From Brevundimonas sp. (GTDB taxonomy: Bacteria; Pseudomonadota; Alphaproteobacteria; Caulobacterales; Caulobacteraceae), in contig NZ_JAUYNX010000024.1 in the NCBI RefSeq assembly GCF_030704825.1, forward strand, positions 1 to 64,000: a stretch of DNA of 64,000 nucleotides, written 5' to 3'. A program made the position numbers and the translations under genes. Numbering within the stretch: position 1 is the stretch's first letter; every line of letters starts with the position of its first letter. This document shows, one piece after another, positions 54,804 through 63,938 of the stretch. A model generated the notes under the pieces. It made no database searches. It had not been told where the DNA came from and saw only the letters and a program-made list of their open reading frames with translations.

Positions 54804-55007
54804 ATGGCGACCGGCACGGTCAAGTGGTTCAACCCGACGAAGGGTTTCGGCTTCATCCAGCCCGATGGCGGCGGTCAGGACGTTTTCGTCCACATCACCG
54901 CCGTCCAGAAGGCGGGCCTGCAAGGCCTGGATGAAAACGCCAAGGTCGAATACGAGCTGGAATCCCAGCGCGGCAAGACCTCGGCGGTCGACCTGAAGCT
55001 TCTTTAA
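54804..55007 (+). CDS. cspA: cold-shock protein
   Basis: 67 residues. [20 protein letters not shown] is RNP1-bearing and [11 protein letters not shown] is RNP2: the cold-shock domain in full. It binds single-stranded nucleic acid as an RNA chaperone. A hairpin follows at 55023-55039. Cold induction is inferred from the long leader, not shown. Confidence 0.97.
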   Translation: MATGTVKWFNPTKGFGFIQPDGGGQDVFVHITAVQKAGLQGLDENAKVEYELESQRGKTSAVDLKLL

Positions 55008-55022
55008 GGCCGGGCCGCGGTC

Positions 55023-55039
55023 AGAAGGCTCCGCCTTCT
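55023..55039. terminator. hairpin after cspA
   Basis: AGAAGGC, TCC, GCCTTCT: a perfect 7-bp stem, but without a T-tract. It also lies just beyond the DMT gene stop on the other strand. Confidence 0.45.
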
Positions 55040-55078
55040 CGACCCGACGCGGCCTGGTTGAAGCCACGGACATCACCA

Positions 55079-55978
55079 TCATGAGACGGGCGCGGCGGCT
55101 TCGGCTTCCGCGCCTTTCTTTTGCGTACTCGACCACTGCGCCAGCACGATCGCCGCCAGCACCACGGCCCCGCCCAGCGCCTGCATCGGGGTCAGGGTCT
55201 CGGCGAAGATCAGCCAGCCCAGCAGGGCGGCGACCACGGGCTGGATCAGCACCGTCACCGCCGTCAGGGCCGCCGGCAGCCGGCCCAGCGACCAGGCCAC
55301 CCCGCCCTGCCCGACCACATGCACCGCCCCCAGCCCCGCGCAGGCGGCCCAGCCGCCCCATGAGCCGGGCAAAACCTGTTCGCCCAGCACCAGGGCCGCC
55401 AGCAGCAGGCCCGGCGCCGCGAGGGCCGTCGACCACAGCATGACCCGTCCGGCCGAATACCGCCCCCGCGCCGCCTTCACGGCGATGAAATAGCCCGCGT
55501 ACCAGAGGGCGGTGACGGCGGCGAAGGCGTCGCCCAGCGGCGGGTTCGACCCCTGCCCCCCGTCGGCTCCCAGCGACATGGCCACCGCCCCCGCGATGGC
55601 CGCGGCGAGGGCTGCGAGGAACAGGGCCCGCGGCCGGTCGCGGAACAGCCACCAGCCGACCAGGGTCACCACCACCGGCGTCAGATTGGTCAGGGTGGTG
55701 GCGTTGGCCACCGAGGTCAGGGCGATGCTGTAGTGCCAGAAGGTCAGGTCGAGCACGAGCATGCCGCCCGCCAGCGCCATCCAGCCCGACGGCCGCCCGA
55801 CCCCCTCGCCGCCGGGCCTTGCGGTCATGACCAGCAGCCACGGCAGGGCGAAGGCGAAGCGCCAGAACCCCGCCGCCGCCGGCCCGGCGTCCGCCAGCCG
55901 CACGAGGATGGGCGCCAGCCCCAGCACCATGGCGGCGAGGACCAGCACGATCAGGGCGGAGAGGCGGGAGGCGGGCAT
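55079..55978 (-). CDS. DMT-superfamily (EamA) transporter
   Basis: 299 residues, ten TM helices in two EamA repeats (ALIVLVLAAMVLGLAPILVR; WLIFAETLTPMQALGGAVVL). Exports metabolites or drugs; the substrate is unknown. ATG at 55976-55978 is preferred. An in-frame ATG at 56012-56014 has GGGGAGAAGGA before it, but that string belongs to the repeat at 56020-56066, so it is less sure. Confidence 0.9.
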   Translation of the reverse strand: MPASRLSALIVLVLAAMVLGLAPILVRLADAGPAAAGFWRFAFALPWLLVMTARPGGEGVGRPSGWMALAGGMLVLDLTFWHYSIALTSVANATTLTNLTPVVVTLVGWWLFRDRPRALFLAALAAAIAGAVAMSLGADGGQGSNPPLGDAFAAVTALWYAGYFIAVKAARGRYSAGRVMLWSTALAAPGLLLAALVLGEQVLPGSWGGWAACAGLGAVHVVGQGGVAWSLGRLPAALTAVTVLIQPVVAALLGWLIFAETLTPMQALGGAVVLAAIVLAQWSSTQKKGAEAEAAAPVS

Positions 55979-56041
55979 GGGAGGGGTATAGAGCGCGGGG
56001 CCGGCGGGCGTCATCGGTTCCTTCTCCCCCTGCCCCGGCGA

Positions 56042-56066
56042 CCCTTCTCCCCTTGCGGGAGAAGGG
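56042..56066. repeat. CCTTCTCCC-type palindromic repeat, copy 2
   Basis: CCCTTCTCCC and GGGAGAAGGG pair perfectly over a CTTGC loop. A partial arm also lies at about 56019-56030. Same unit as 336-362 and 56898-56920. Confidence 0.7.
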
Positions 56067-56124
56067 CGAGTTGGGTCGGCCCACGCGAAAATGCGATTTC
56101 CGCCCATCTGGAGACATTCGACCC

Positions 56125-56769
56125 TCATTCGTCCCGCTCCGGCGGGGCGGCGAACTCGTCGTATTCGGGCGGCAGGGGGCGGCCGAGGGCGAGGTCGCGG
56201 GCCAGTTTCAACGCCCTTTCCCGCAGGAAACGGCGGGCCATCAGCTGGCTCTCCTCGCTGCGGGCCTCCTGCTCGGCGGGGTCGAGTTCGACCCATTCGA
56301 ACAGGGCGTCGAGACGGGCGATCTCGGACGCCGCCCGGGCCAGCCGCAGGGCCGTCAGGCCGCGCCCGCCCCGCACCGCCTCGGCGGCCGAGGCCAGCGC
56401 CCGCCGCGCCAGGTCGCCGGGCCGGATCTGGATCGGCGCGGTCCAGGCGGCGACGATGTCGTCCTCGGTCAGGGGCGCGTCGGCCTCGCCCGCCGTCGCC
56501 GCAGAAGGCGCGGCGGTCCCGGCCGATCCGGCGAAGGCCGCCGTCCGGGGCCGTTCGAGCGCCCCGGGCCAGGGCGTGGCGCGGGCGGCGAAGGCGCGCT
56601 TGGTCCAGCCCTCGCGCGCGGCCCGCTTGCGCAACGCCCCCTCGGATATGCCGAACCGGCCGGCGACCGTGCGGGCCGACAGGCCGGAGAGGTAGGCGCC
56701 GCGGATCAGGCTCCAGCAGTCGGGGCTGACGGTGACGTAGCGGGTGTCGGGCGGTTGGTGTGTTGGCAT
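56125..56769 (-). CDS. HTH protein, terminase-small-subunit-like opening
   Basis: 214 residues from the ATG at 56767-56769. An N-terminal helix-turn-helix is seen: LSGLSARTVAGRFGISEGAL then RKRAAREGWTKR (about 25-60), which resembles the start of some phage terminase small subunits and of regulatory HTH proteins. The rest is Ala/Arg/Glu-rich helical with no family I can name. It ends at the copy 2 repeat and lies upstream of the A+T-rich island. Confidence 0.6.
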   Translation of the reverse strand: MPTHQPPDTRYVTVSPDCWSLIRGAYLSGLSARTVAGRFGISEGALRKRAAREGWTKRAFAARATPWPGALERPRTAAFAGSAGTAAPSAATAGEADAPLTEDDIVAAWTAPIQIRPGDLARRALASAAEAVRGGRGLTALRLARAASEIARLDALFEWVELDPAEQEARSEESQLMARRFLRERALKLARDLALGRPLPPEYDEFAAPPERDE

Positions 56770-56897
56770 GATGTGGCGGTCCCCCTTCCGTGAATGCGGG
56801 CGGATTGTGGGGGTTGGGGGCGTCAAAAGCGGACGTAGCGGGGGTCGAAGGGGCGGGTTTTGGACGCGGGAGGAGTGGTCTTGCCAGCATCAGAGTC

Positions 56898-56957
56898 CCT
56901 TCCCCCCTTGCGGGAGAAGGTGGCCGAGCGGAGCGAGGTCGGATGAGGGGTCTCTCA
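56898..56957. repeat. CCTTCTCCC repeat, copy 3, with tail
   Basis: CCTTC-CCCC, loop, CGGGAGAAGG with one mismatch, then GGCCGAGCGGAGCGAGGTCG and GATGAGGGG. This string looks like an intergenic element seen widely in alphaproteobacteria. Confidence 0.55.
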
Positions 56958-57022
56958 GGCCGGGGAGTCATCGACCGCCAGTGGACCGCTTACCGGTCGC
57001 CGCCGGGCGCAACCCTCACCCG

Positions 57023-57170
57023 CTATCGTCATTCCGGCGAAGGCCGGAACCCAGCGGCGCCGAAGGCGACCTGTTCAGGCAGGGCGTCCGCGACAGGGTC
57101 GCGCTCTCGCGCGCCGCTGGGTTCCGGGTCTCCGAGCCGCTGCGCGCCGCTCCACCCGGGATGACGATAG
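57023..57170. repeat. 148-bp imperfect inverted repeat
   Basis: Outer arms CTATCGTCATTCCGG (57023-57037) and CCGGGATGACGATAG (57156-57170) pair 14 of 15; inner arms GGAACCCAGCGGCGC (57046-57060) and GCGCCGCTGGGTTCC (57111-57125) pair fully. It could fold as one long hairpin or be a non-autonomous element. No transposase is present. Confidence 0.75.
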
Positions 57171-57203
57171 CGGGAGGGGTACGACCGATAGTGACGCCAG
57201 CAT

Positions 57204-57244
57204 CGTTCACTAAACGTTCCGTTAACCGAACGTAGATCTGAACG
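57204..57244. promoter_or_regulatory. nested palindromic operator upstream of methyltransferase
   Basis: ACGTTC-C-GTTAAC-C-GAACGT (57214-57233) is a 20-bp dyad with two mismatches. Outer CGTTC (57204-57208) and GAACG (57240-57244) share its centre. It lies 33 bases upstream of the preferred start, where a dimeric repressor would block transcription. Confidence 0.55.
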
Positions 57245-57276
57245 TGGTCGGATCTCGCCGTTGTGGAGTGCGGACT

Positions 57277-57936
57277 ATGGCCCTGAGCACCATTGCTCGT
57301 GACGCGAGCATCGATCTTCAGCTTGTCACTCAAGGCAAGAAGTTCAGCACGATCTTGGCTGACCCGCCGTGGCAATTTCAGAACCGCACGGGAAAGATCG
57401 CACCGGAGCACCACCGCCTAACCCGGTATCCCACCATGGAGCTGACGGACATTTGTGCGCTGCCGGTGGACGGGTGCGCCACGGAAACCGCCCATCTCTA
57501 TATGTGGGTTCCAAACGCCTTGCTGCCAGACGGACTGAAGGTGATGGAAGCTTGGGGTTTCACTTACAAATCGAATCTCGTCTGGCACAAAGTACGGAAA
57601 GACGGTGGCTCAGACGGTCGCGGTGTAGGTTTTTACTTCCGCAACGTCACTGAACTCATCCTGTTCGGCGTTCGCGGTAAGAACGCACGCACTCTCGACG
57701 CCGGGCGTCGTCAAGTGAATATGATCGAAACCCGGAAGCGCGAGCATAGCAGGAAGCCTGACGAGCAATATGAGCTCATGGAGGCATGTAGCCCGGGTCC
57801 CTACCTCGAACTTTTTGCGCGCGGCACACGCCCGAATTGGGCGAGTTGGGGCAACCAAGCCGACGATGGATATGAACCCACCTGGTTGAGCGGCAGCGCG
57901 CGAACCGTTGGCCCTCTAGAACTGGAATCCGCGTAA
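57277..57936 (+). CDS. MT-A70-family adenine methyltransferase
   Basis: 219 residues from ATG 57277, with GGAG 8 bases upstream; an in-frame GTG at 57244 is less likely. The catalytic DPPW lies at 29-32 (ILADPPWQF), with KVMEAWGFTYKSNLVWHK, VTELILFGVRGK and KREHSRKPDEQYELMEA in family order. It should make N6-methyladenine in DNA or, less likely, RNA. Much more A+T-rich than its neighbours. Its end overlaps the DGQHR gene by 21 bases tail-to-tail. No restriction enzyme is seen. Confidence 0.93.
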   Translation: MALSTIARDASIDLQLVTQGKKFSTILADPPWQFQNRTGKIAPEHHRLTRYPTMELTDICALPVDGCATETAHLYMWVPNALLPDGLKVMEAWGFTYKSNLVWHKVRKDGGSDGRGVGFYFRNVTELILFGVRGKNARTLDAGRRQVNMIETRKREHSRKPDEQYELMEACSPGPYLELFARGTRPNWASWGNQADDGYEPTWLSGSARTVGPLELESA

Positions 57937-59097
57937 AGTCTCGCTTGCCATCAATCGACGATGAAGTTCGGCCTCGCCTGACGTTCCTGGCGGGAAAGTA
58001 GCGACCGTGAAGTCCTCGTCACGCAGGTGGACGCCGTCAAAGACGGCCCGGAATTCATCGTATCCCACCGGCTTCAGACCCTTTGAGAAGCTTCTAAACG
58101 CTGTCCGGAAAAACCGGGACAGGGCGCGATAGCCATTGGTCCGGTTGAGGATATAGCCGTCCTCGCGTGATGCCCAAGCGACCGGCCACCGGTCTTGCAC
58201 CGCTCGAAAATAGGCATCGTAGATCTGCGCGAGTTCCAAATCGTGCTCAGCGACAAAAAATCCACGAAGTGGAGTTTCTTCCAGATCGCGTTCAGATGGT
58301 GACGGAAGGCGTTTCTTCCGCAGGAGTAGATCACGATCAATTTTTGGCTGCCGAGAGATATGCTGAAGCAGACCATCGACAAACGTCGCTTGCGTGATTG
58401 TCTCTCCGTCTCGTCCATCGGTCGCCGTACCGAGACGTTTGATACGATGATAGAATGGGCTCTTCGTGTCCTTGTCGAATGCCACTGCGATATTATGGCA
58501 AGTTTTCTCCGGACTACGAGATTTGGCTAGATCAAATAAATCGTAGGCCAAGCTTCTATTGACCTTCCTTTGTTCCAGATTAACTGTCGCAAAAATATAG
58601 GCCTGATCTGAAATATCCGCGCCAATAAATATTGTTACCGACACATCAAAGGACTCGCCGCGAAAACCCTTTAGACCTTCGATGCGGTGCTGCCCGTCGA
58701 GAACCTTGGCCAAATCTCGCATCATTTTGCTAGGGACATCGTCTCCTACCTTATGATTGCGGAGCTCGACTTCCGATGTGACAGCATCAAAGGATGCATA
58801 CTCGTCAGACACCGCCAGTATGATTGCGCTAGGAAACGTTGCATCGACGAAGTTTACGTAAGTGGCGATTTCTTGCGCTCTCTTGACGTTGAGAGGTCTC
58901 TGTATACCGAGATAGGTTTCGACTTCTCTTTCGTCATCTATGAGCCGTCGCACGTCAAAATCGCTGACACGTGTGACTATATCATGAGGCATGGAGACGA
59001 CATACATGTCACCAATGGGCTGCCGAACTCTCAGCGCCTTGAGCCGGATGCTTTGATTGTTCGGGTCAACTGGACGATCGAAAGGCAACTCAGCCAT
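57916..59097 (-). CDS. DGQHR-domain (DndB-like) protein
   Basis: 393 residues. The DGQHR motif is at 134-138 (VLDGQHRIEGL), and the later NLEQRKVNRSLAYDLFDL is typical of the same group as DndB, the regulator of DNA phosphorothioation. An N-terminal EVETYLGIQRPLNVKRAQEI fits too. No dndA, C, D or E is nearby. The sequence is A+T-rich. Its ATG (59095-59097) abuts the TAG of the membrane protein, so the two are probably one transcript. The role is unknown. Confidence 0.9.
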   Translation of the reverse strand: MAELPFDRPVDPNNQSIRLKALRVRQPIGDMYVVSMPHDIVTRVSDFDVRRLIDDEREVETYLGIQRPLNVKRAQEIATYVNFVDATFPSAIILAVSDEYASFDAVTSEVELRNHKVGDDVPSKMMRDLAKVLDGQHRIEGLKGFRGESFDVSVTIFIGADISDQAYIFATVNLEQRKVNRSLAYDLFDLAKSRSPEKTCHNIAVAFDKDTKSPFYHRIKRLGTATDGRDGETITQATFVDGLLQHISRQPKIDRDLLLRKKRLPSPSERDLEETPLRGFFVAEHDLELAQIYDAYFRAVQDRWPVAWASREDGYILNRTNGYRALSRFFRTAFRSFSKGLKPVGYDEFRAVFDGVHLRDEDFTVATFPPGTSGEAELHRRLMASETLRGFQF

Positions 59098-59736
59098 CTA
59101 TCGATTCTCCCAAGCTGTACCGAATTCCGCTTCCCCAGGAATTATCAAGGAGCGAGCATCAGCGTCGGAAGCCGCGTTTTTGTGGAAAGTCGCAGTGAAA
59201 TACAAAAACACAGAAAACGCATAGAGCCACAGAGACCAAGGAAACATCGTTCCTCCGATCTGGTCGTTCGGCGAAGCCGGCGGGTGGCCGCTTACGGCCC
59301 TAAGAGTAATGAATACGGCACAAGCGATAATAACTAATAGCGTAAATACTATATAAAACAGGCCATGCGGGAAGCTAGTTAGAAACCGATTTGCTTTTGT
59401 AGTTTTGGTGGTAGCCACCAGATAAAGAAGCGGGGACACCGCGCTAGATGAGAGCAAAAGCAACTCACCGTTCTTGATGGCATACCTTATCGAGTCGGCC
59501 AAAGTGAGCTCAACTTTCCCAAAAAGCAGAGCGATCGTCACTATCCAGATTGGAAGGGACGACAATATAACGGAGACGCTTGTTTGGAGTGACGTCTTTT
59601 TCCAAGCTTCCCAGTTTGAGAACTCCATTCGACCTAAGAATGGCACCATGGAAAAAGCGACCCGGCAGATGTGGGCCGCGGTCCGTCGCCAAGTCGGCGG
59701 CTGATCTATTTTCTGGTCCGTCAAGCTTTCCCCCAA
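59098..59736 (-). CDS. four-TM membrane protein of the island
   Basis: 212 residues from TTG 59734-59736; no ATG is available near the start and the true start could lie further in. Four TM helices are clear: about 51-72 (VSVILSSLPIWIVTIALLFG), 88-107 (ELLLLSSSAVSPLLYLVATT), 124-147 (GLFYIVFTLLVIIACAVFIT) and 168-187 (FPWSLWLYAFSVFLYFTATF). No enzyme motif. It precedes the DGQHR gene and lies next to uvrB. Family not recognised. Confidence 0.7.
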   Translation of the reverse strand: MGESLTDQKIDQPPTWRRTAAHICRVAFSMVPFLGRMEFSNWEAWKKTSLQTSVSVILSSLPIWIVTIALLFGKVELTLADSIRYAIKNGELLLLSSSAVSPLLYLVATTKTTKANRFLTSFPHGLFYIVFTLLVIIACAVFITLRAVSGHPPASPNDQIGGTMFPWSLWLYAFSVFLYFTATFHKNAASDADARSLIIPGEAEFGTAWENR

Positions 59737-59801
59737 GAAGCATGACGATAGGCTGCCGTCGTCTCTGGGTTGTCAAGTCGGCTACCCTTCCCGCCCTCCC
59801 C

Positions 59802-62138
59802 CTACCGCCCCTTCCGGAACGCCTCCGCCTTCTCCGCAGCCGCATCGGCCCGCCACCGCTTCGGCGCCGACTTGTCGACCTCTTCGCCCTCGGCGGTCAG
59901 GACCTCGTTGGCGAACTCCAGGTCCATCAGCTTCATGCGCTTGATCTCGTCGCGCAGGCGGGCGGCCTCCTCGAACTCGAGGTTGGCGGCGGCGTTGCGC
60001 ATGCGGCCTTCGAGGTCCTTGAGGGTGGTCTGGAAATTCGTGCCGACGAAGGGTTTGGAGGCCTCGGCGACGCCCGGCGACGTCAGCCTGTCGAGGGCGC
60101 GGCTCTCATAGGGGCTGGCCATGATCTCCCGGATGTCGCGCTTGACCGACTCCGGGGTGATGCCGTGTTCGGCGTTCCAGGCCTCCTGCTTCTCGCGGCG
60201 GCGGTTGGTCTCGGCGATGGCGCGCTCCATCGAGCCGGTCATGCGGTCGGCGTAGAGGATGACGCGGCCGTCGACGTTGCGGGCGGCGCGGCCGATGGTC
60301 TGGATCAGGGAGGTCTCGGAGCGCAGGAAGCCCTCCTTGTCGGCGTCGAGGATGGCGACCAAACCACATTCCGGAATGTCCAACCCTTCGCGCAAAAGGT
60401 TGATGCCGATCAGGACGTCGAAGGCGCCCATGCGCAGGTCGCGCAGGATCTCGATCCGCTCCATGGTGTCGACGTCGGAGTGCATGTAGCGGACGCGGAC
60501 GCCCTGTTCGTGCATGTACTCCGTCAGGTCCTCGGCCATCTTCTTGGTCAGGACGGTGACCAGGCTGCGGTAGCCGGCGCGGGCGACGGCCTTGACCTCG
60601 TCGATGCAGTCGTCGACCTGGTTGCGGGTCGCGCCCGAGACCGGGCGGATCTCGACCGGGGGGTCGATCAGGCCGGTGGGGCGGATGACCTGTTCGGTGA
60701 AGACGCCGCCGGTGCGCTCCATCTCCCAAGGGCCGGGGGTGGCGCTGACGAACATCGTCTGGGGGCGCATGGCGTCCCATTCGTCGAACTTCAGCGGGCG
60801 GTTGTCGATGCAGCTGGGCAGGCGGAAGCCGTATTCGGCCAGGGTGGATTTGCGGCGGTAGTCGCCGCGGTACATGGCGCTGATCTGGCCGACGGTGACG
60901 TGGCTCTCGTCAACGAACAGCAGGGCGTTGTCGGGGATGTATTCGAAGAAGGTGGGCGGCGGCTCGCCCGGGGCGCGGCCGGTCAGCCAGCGGCTGTAGT
61001 TCTCGATGCCGGCGCAGGAGCCGGTGGCCTCCATCATCTCCAGATCGAAGCGCACGCGTTGCTCGAGGCGCTGGGCCTCCAGCAGTTTGCCGTTCTCGAC
61101 CATCCAGTCGAGCGTCTCCTTCAGCTCGGCCTTGATGCCGGTGATGGCCTGGTTGAGCGAGGGGCGCGGGGTGACGTAGTGGCTGGCGGCGTAGACGGTG
61201 ATCTCGGTGAGGTCGGCCGTCTTTTTACCGGTCAGGGGGTCGAACTCCTGGATGGATTCCAGCTCGTCGCCGAACAGCTGGATGCGCCAGGCGCGGTCCT
61301 CCATGTGGACGGGGAAGACCTCGATGACGTCGCCGCGCTTGCGGAACATGCCGCGGTCGAAGGCGGCGTCGTTGCGCTTGTACTGAAGCGCGATCAGGTC
61401 GGCGCGGAGCTTGGCCTCGTCGATGGTGTCGCCGACCTTCAGGGTGAAGGTCATGGCCGTATAGGTCTCGACCGAGCCGATGCCGTAGATGCAGCTGACG
61501 CTGGCCACGACGATGACGTCGTCCCGCTCGAGGATCGCCCGCGTCGCCGAGTGGCGCATGCGGTCGATCTGCTCGTTTATGCTTGAGTCCTTCTCGATAT
61601 AGGTGTCGGTTCGCGGGACGTACGCTTCAGGTTGATAATAATCATAATACGATACGAAGTATTCGACGGCGTTGTCCGGGAAGAAGCTCTTGAACTCGGA
61701 ATAGAGCTGGGCGGCGAGGGTCTTGTTGTGGGCGAGGATCAGGGCGGGGCGCTGGGTGGCCTCGATGACCTTGGCCATGGTGAAGGTCTTGCCCGAGCCG
61801 GTGACGCCGAGCAGGACCTGATCGCGCTCGCCGGTCTGCGCCGTGGCGACGAGTTCGGCGATGGCCGAGGGCTGGTCGCCGGCGGGGCTGTATTCGGAGT
61901 GCAGTCGGAAGGGGATGTGCTTGCGCCCCTCGGGCCGGTCGGGGCGGTGCGGGGTCCAGTCGGCGGGCTTGCCGGGGGGTTCGTCGGGCGTCAGGCGCGG
62001 GCCGGTGACGGGGGCGAACATGGGCGGCCGGTTCTTCGCCGCCGCCGGGTCGAAGATGAAGGACGCGGGCGCCTCGGACAGGCCCGACTGGCCGGGGACG
62101 TGGACGGGCTTGCCGGGCTGGGAGGGGGAACGGGCCAT
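59802..62138 (-). CDS. uvrB: excinuclease ABC subunit B
   Basis: 778 residues. Walker A GVTGSGKT at 111-118, the beta-hairpin segment ([20 protein letters not shown]), helicase motifs ([28 protein letters not shown]) and a C-terminal UVR domain ([17 protein letters not shown]). About 75 residues at the N-terminus, Pro-rich, are extra relative to E. coli, with a further basic tail of about 40. It loads UvrC at lesions. No A+T shift here. Confidence 0.97.
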   Translation of the reverse strand: MARSPSQPGKPVHVPGQSGLSEAPASFIFDPAAAKNRPPMFAPVTGPRLTPDEPPGKPADWTPHRPDRPEGRKHIPFRLHSEYSPAGDQPSAIAELVATAQTGERDQVLLGVTGSGKTFTMAKVIEATQRPALILAHNKTLAAQLYSEFKSFFPDNAVEYFVSYYDYYQPEAYVPRTDTYIEKDSSINEQIDRMRHSATRAILERDDVIVVASVSCIYGIGSVETYTAMTFTLKVGDTIDEAKLRADLIALQYKRNDAAFDRGMFRKRGDVIEVFPVHMEDRAWRIQLFGDELESIQEFDPLTGKKTADLTEITVYAASHYVTPRPSLNQAITGIKAELKETLDWMVENGKLLEAQRLEQRVRFDLEMMEATGSCAGIENYSRWLTGRAPGEPPPTFFEYIPDNALLFVDESHVTVGQISAMYRGDYRRKSTLAEYGFRLPSCIDNRPLKFDEWDAMRPQTMFVSATPGPWEMERTGGVFTEQVIRPTGLIDPPVEIRPVSGATRNQVDDCIDEVKAVARAGYRSLVTVLTKKMAEDLTEYMHEQGVRVRYMHSDVDTMERIEILRDLRMGAFDVLIGINLLREGLDIPECGLVAILDADKEGFLRSETSLIQTIGRAARNVDGRVILYADRMTGSMERAIAETNRRREKQEAWNAEHGITPESVKRDIREIMASPYESRALDRLTSPGVAEASKPFVGTNFQTTLKDLEGRMRNAAANLEFEEAARLRDEIKRMKLMDLEFANEVLTAEGEEVDKSAPKRWRADAAAEKAEAFRKGR

Positions 62139-62181
62139 GAACAGAACCTAGGGTGCGAGGCCCGGTTCGGCTAGGGGCGGA

Positions 62182-62379
62182 CTATGCGTTGCGCAGCAGA
62201 ACACCCGCGGTCAGGACGGCGAAGGCGACGGCCAGGGTGTTGAAGACGTGCTCGCTGACCACCGGGATGGCGACGTCGCCGTACTGGGCCAGCATGGCCA
62301 GGACGGCCAGCACCACGGCGAGGGCGAACAGGGGCACGGACGGGGCCGTGAGGGGAAGGCCGACGCGACGAAGGGCCAT
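62182..62379 (-). CDS. small two-TM membrane protein
   Basis: 65 residues. TM helices at about 13-32 (SVPLFALAVVLAVLAMLA) and 44-62 (HVFNTLAVAFAVLTAGVLL). The ATG at 62377-62379 has AGGA about 10 bases upstream. Function unknown; likely its own unit. Confidence 0.65.
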   Translation of the reverse strand: MALRRVGLPLTAPSVPLFALAVVLAVLAMLAQYGDVAIPVVSEHVFNTLAVAFAVLTAGVLLRNA

Positions 62380-62599
62380 GGGGCGGTGTCCTGATGCGCG
62401 ACGCGGCGCGGGATGCAGCGGTCGAGCTTGGCCGTAACGCGGCGCGCGCGCCCCTGTTCCGCACGTCCACGCGCCGCTAACCTGAGGCGACCGGGCCGCT
62501 GCTGACAGCCGGTGGCGGCAGGGTGATGAGGATGTCCGGAAACCGCGAGCGGCCCGGCCCGGCCGTCCCCATGTTGCCAGTCTCACCGAGGAGCCTTCC

Positions 62600-63388
62600 A
62601 TGACCCCCTTCCACGCCCTGCACCACGACGGCCTGCTGATCCTGCCCAACGCCTGGGACGGGGGCTCGGCGGCCCTGATGCGGGCGAAGGGAGCGAAGGC
62701 GATCGCCACGACCAGCGCCGGCGTGGCCTGGGCGCTGGGCTGGCCGGACGGGGACGCCCTGCCGGTCGACCGGGCGGTGCAGGTGTGCGTGGACGTGGTG
62801 CGCGCGGCCCAGGGGCTGCCGGTGTCGATCGATTTCGAGGGCGGCTATTCCGACGATCCGGCCGCGGTGGCGGCGCAGGCGAAGCGTCTGGTCGAGGCGG
62901 GGGCGCAGGGGATCAATATCGAGGACGGCGGCGGGACGCCGGAGTTGCTGGCCAGCAAGATCGCGGCGATCCGGGCGGCGGTCGGACCGGATCTGTTCGT
63001 CAACGCCCGCTGCGACGTGTGGCTGAGAGGGGTCGGAGAGCCCGGGACGCGCGTGGCCGAGGCGACGCGGCGGGGGGCGATCTATCAGGCGGCGGGGGCC
63101 GACGGCCTGTTCACGCCCGGGCTGACCGACGCGGCGGACATCGCGGCCATGGTCGCCGCCACGCTCCTGCCCCTGAACCTGCTGGCCTATCCCGGCCTGC
63201 CGGACGCGAAGACGCTGGAGGCGCTGGGCGTGCGGCGGCTGAGCGCCGGATCGGGCATCTGCGGGGCGACCTGGGGCCGGGCGGCGGCGCTGACCGAGGG
63301 TTTCCTCGCCGACGGACGCTCGGAGCCGCTGGGCGAAGGCGCCCTGGGCTGGGGCGAGGTCAACGCGCTGATGCCGGACGCGGGATGA
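62600..63388 (+). CDS. PEP-mutase/isocitrate-lyase-family protein
   Basis: 262 residues. The TIM-barrel superfamily motif is seen: LPNAWDGGSAALM, SIDFEGGYSDD, GINIEDGGG and VNARCDVWLRG (usual NARTD). The changed Cys in place of Thr hints at an unusual substrate. Enzymes in this group act on C-C or C-P bonds in 2-oxo acids. It overlaps ogt as ATGA. Confidence 0.9.
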   Translation: MTPFHALHHDGLLILPNAWDGGSAALMRAKGAKAIATTSAGVAWALGWPDGDALPVDRAVQVCVDVVRAAQGLPVSIDFEGGYSDDPAAVAAQAKRLVEAGAQGINIEDGGGTPELLASKIAAIRAAVGPDLFVNARCDVWLRGVGEPGTRVAEATRRGAIYQAAGADGLFTPGLTDAADIAAMVAATLLPLNLLAYPGLPDAKTLEALGVRRLSAGSGICGATWGRAAALTEGFLADGRSEPLGEGALGWGEVNALMPDAG

Positions 63389-63918
63389 ACCCGCCCGACC
63401 GCCTGACCCTGTCCTGGGTCGAGAGCCCGATCGGGCCGCTGGCCCTGGCTTGCGACGCGGCGGGCGCGGTGCGCGGCGTGTCGTTCGGGGCCCCGGCCGA
63501 CGGGGGTCTGATCAAGGCGATGCGGCGCGAGTATCCGCAGGCGGCGCTGGCGGACGGAGAAACCCCGGCGGCCGTCGCGCGCGAGCTGACCGCCTATTTC
63601 GACGGCGACCGCGAGGCCCTGAACCGCGTGTCGTGGTCGCTGGAAGGCGCGGCGTCCGGCGACGGCTTCCAGCCGCGGGTGTGGAAGGCCCTGGCCGCCG
63701 TCCCGGCCGGTGTGACCATCAGCTATGGCGAGATGGCGAAGCGGGCCGGCGAACCCGGTGCGGCCCAGGCGGCGGGCGTGGCCCTGAACCGCAATCCCAT
63801 CCCGCTGGTGCTGGCCTGCCATCGGGTCATCGGGGCCGGCGGCGCCCTGGTCGGCTTCGGCGGCGGTCTGGAGCGCAAGGGCTGGCTGCTGAGGCACGAG
63901 GGGGCGCTGCTGATCTGA
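63385..63918 (+). CDS. ogt: methylated-DNA-protein cysteine methyltransferase
   Basis: 177 residues. VLACHRVIGAGGALVGFGGG carries the acceptor Cys in ACHRV (family usually PCHRV), and the DNA-binding helix GVTISYGEMAKRAGEPGAAQ is typical. It repairs O6-alkylguanine by suicide transfer. Coupled to the previous gene by ATGA. Confidence 0.93.
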   Translation: MNPPDRLTLSWVESPIGPLALACDAAGAVRGVSFGAPADGGLIKAMRREYPQAALADGETPAAVARELTAYFDGDREALNRVSWSLEGAASGDGFQPRVWKALAAVPAGVTISYGEMAKRAGEPGAAQAAGVALNRNPIPLVLACHRVIGAGGALVGFGGGLERKGWLLRHEGALLI

Positions 63919-63938
63919 GCAACGCCCCTCGTTCCGCC

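Larger units (their letters stand above)
56770..57276. other. gene-poor 507-base spacer with repeats
   Basis: No credible gene is seen. In order it holds a CCTTCTCCC-type element (56898-56920) with its GTGGCCGAGCG-like tail, a 148-bp dyad repeat (57023-57170), then a drop in G+C and the nested palindrome of the methyltransferase promoter (57204-57244). Frames on both strands here look like chance. Confidence 0.6.

Noticed and set aside
57277..59097. Classical restriction-modification or Dnd system
   Set aside because: No endonuclease and none of dndA, C, D or E are seen; the pairing is reported as a candidate instead.
56770..59800. Prophage
   Set aside because: No integrase, capsid, tail, lysis or replication gene is present; only three genes and repeats.
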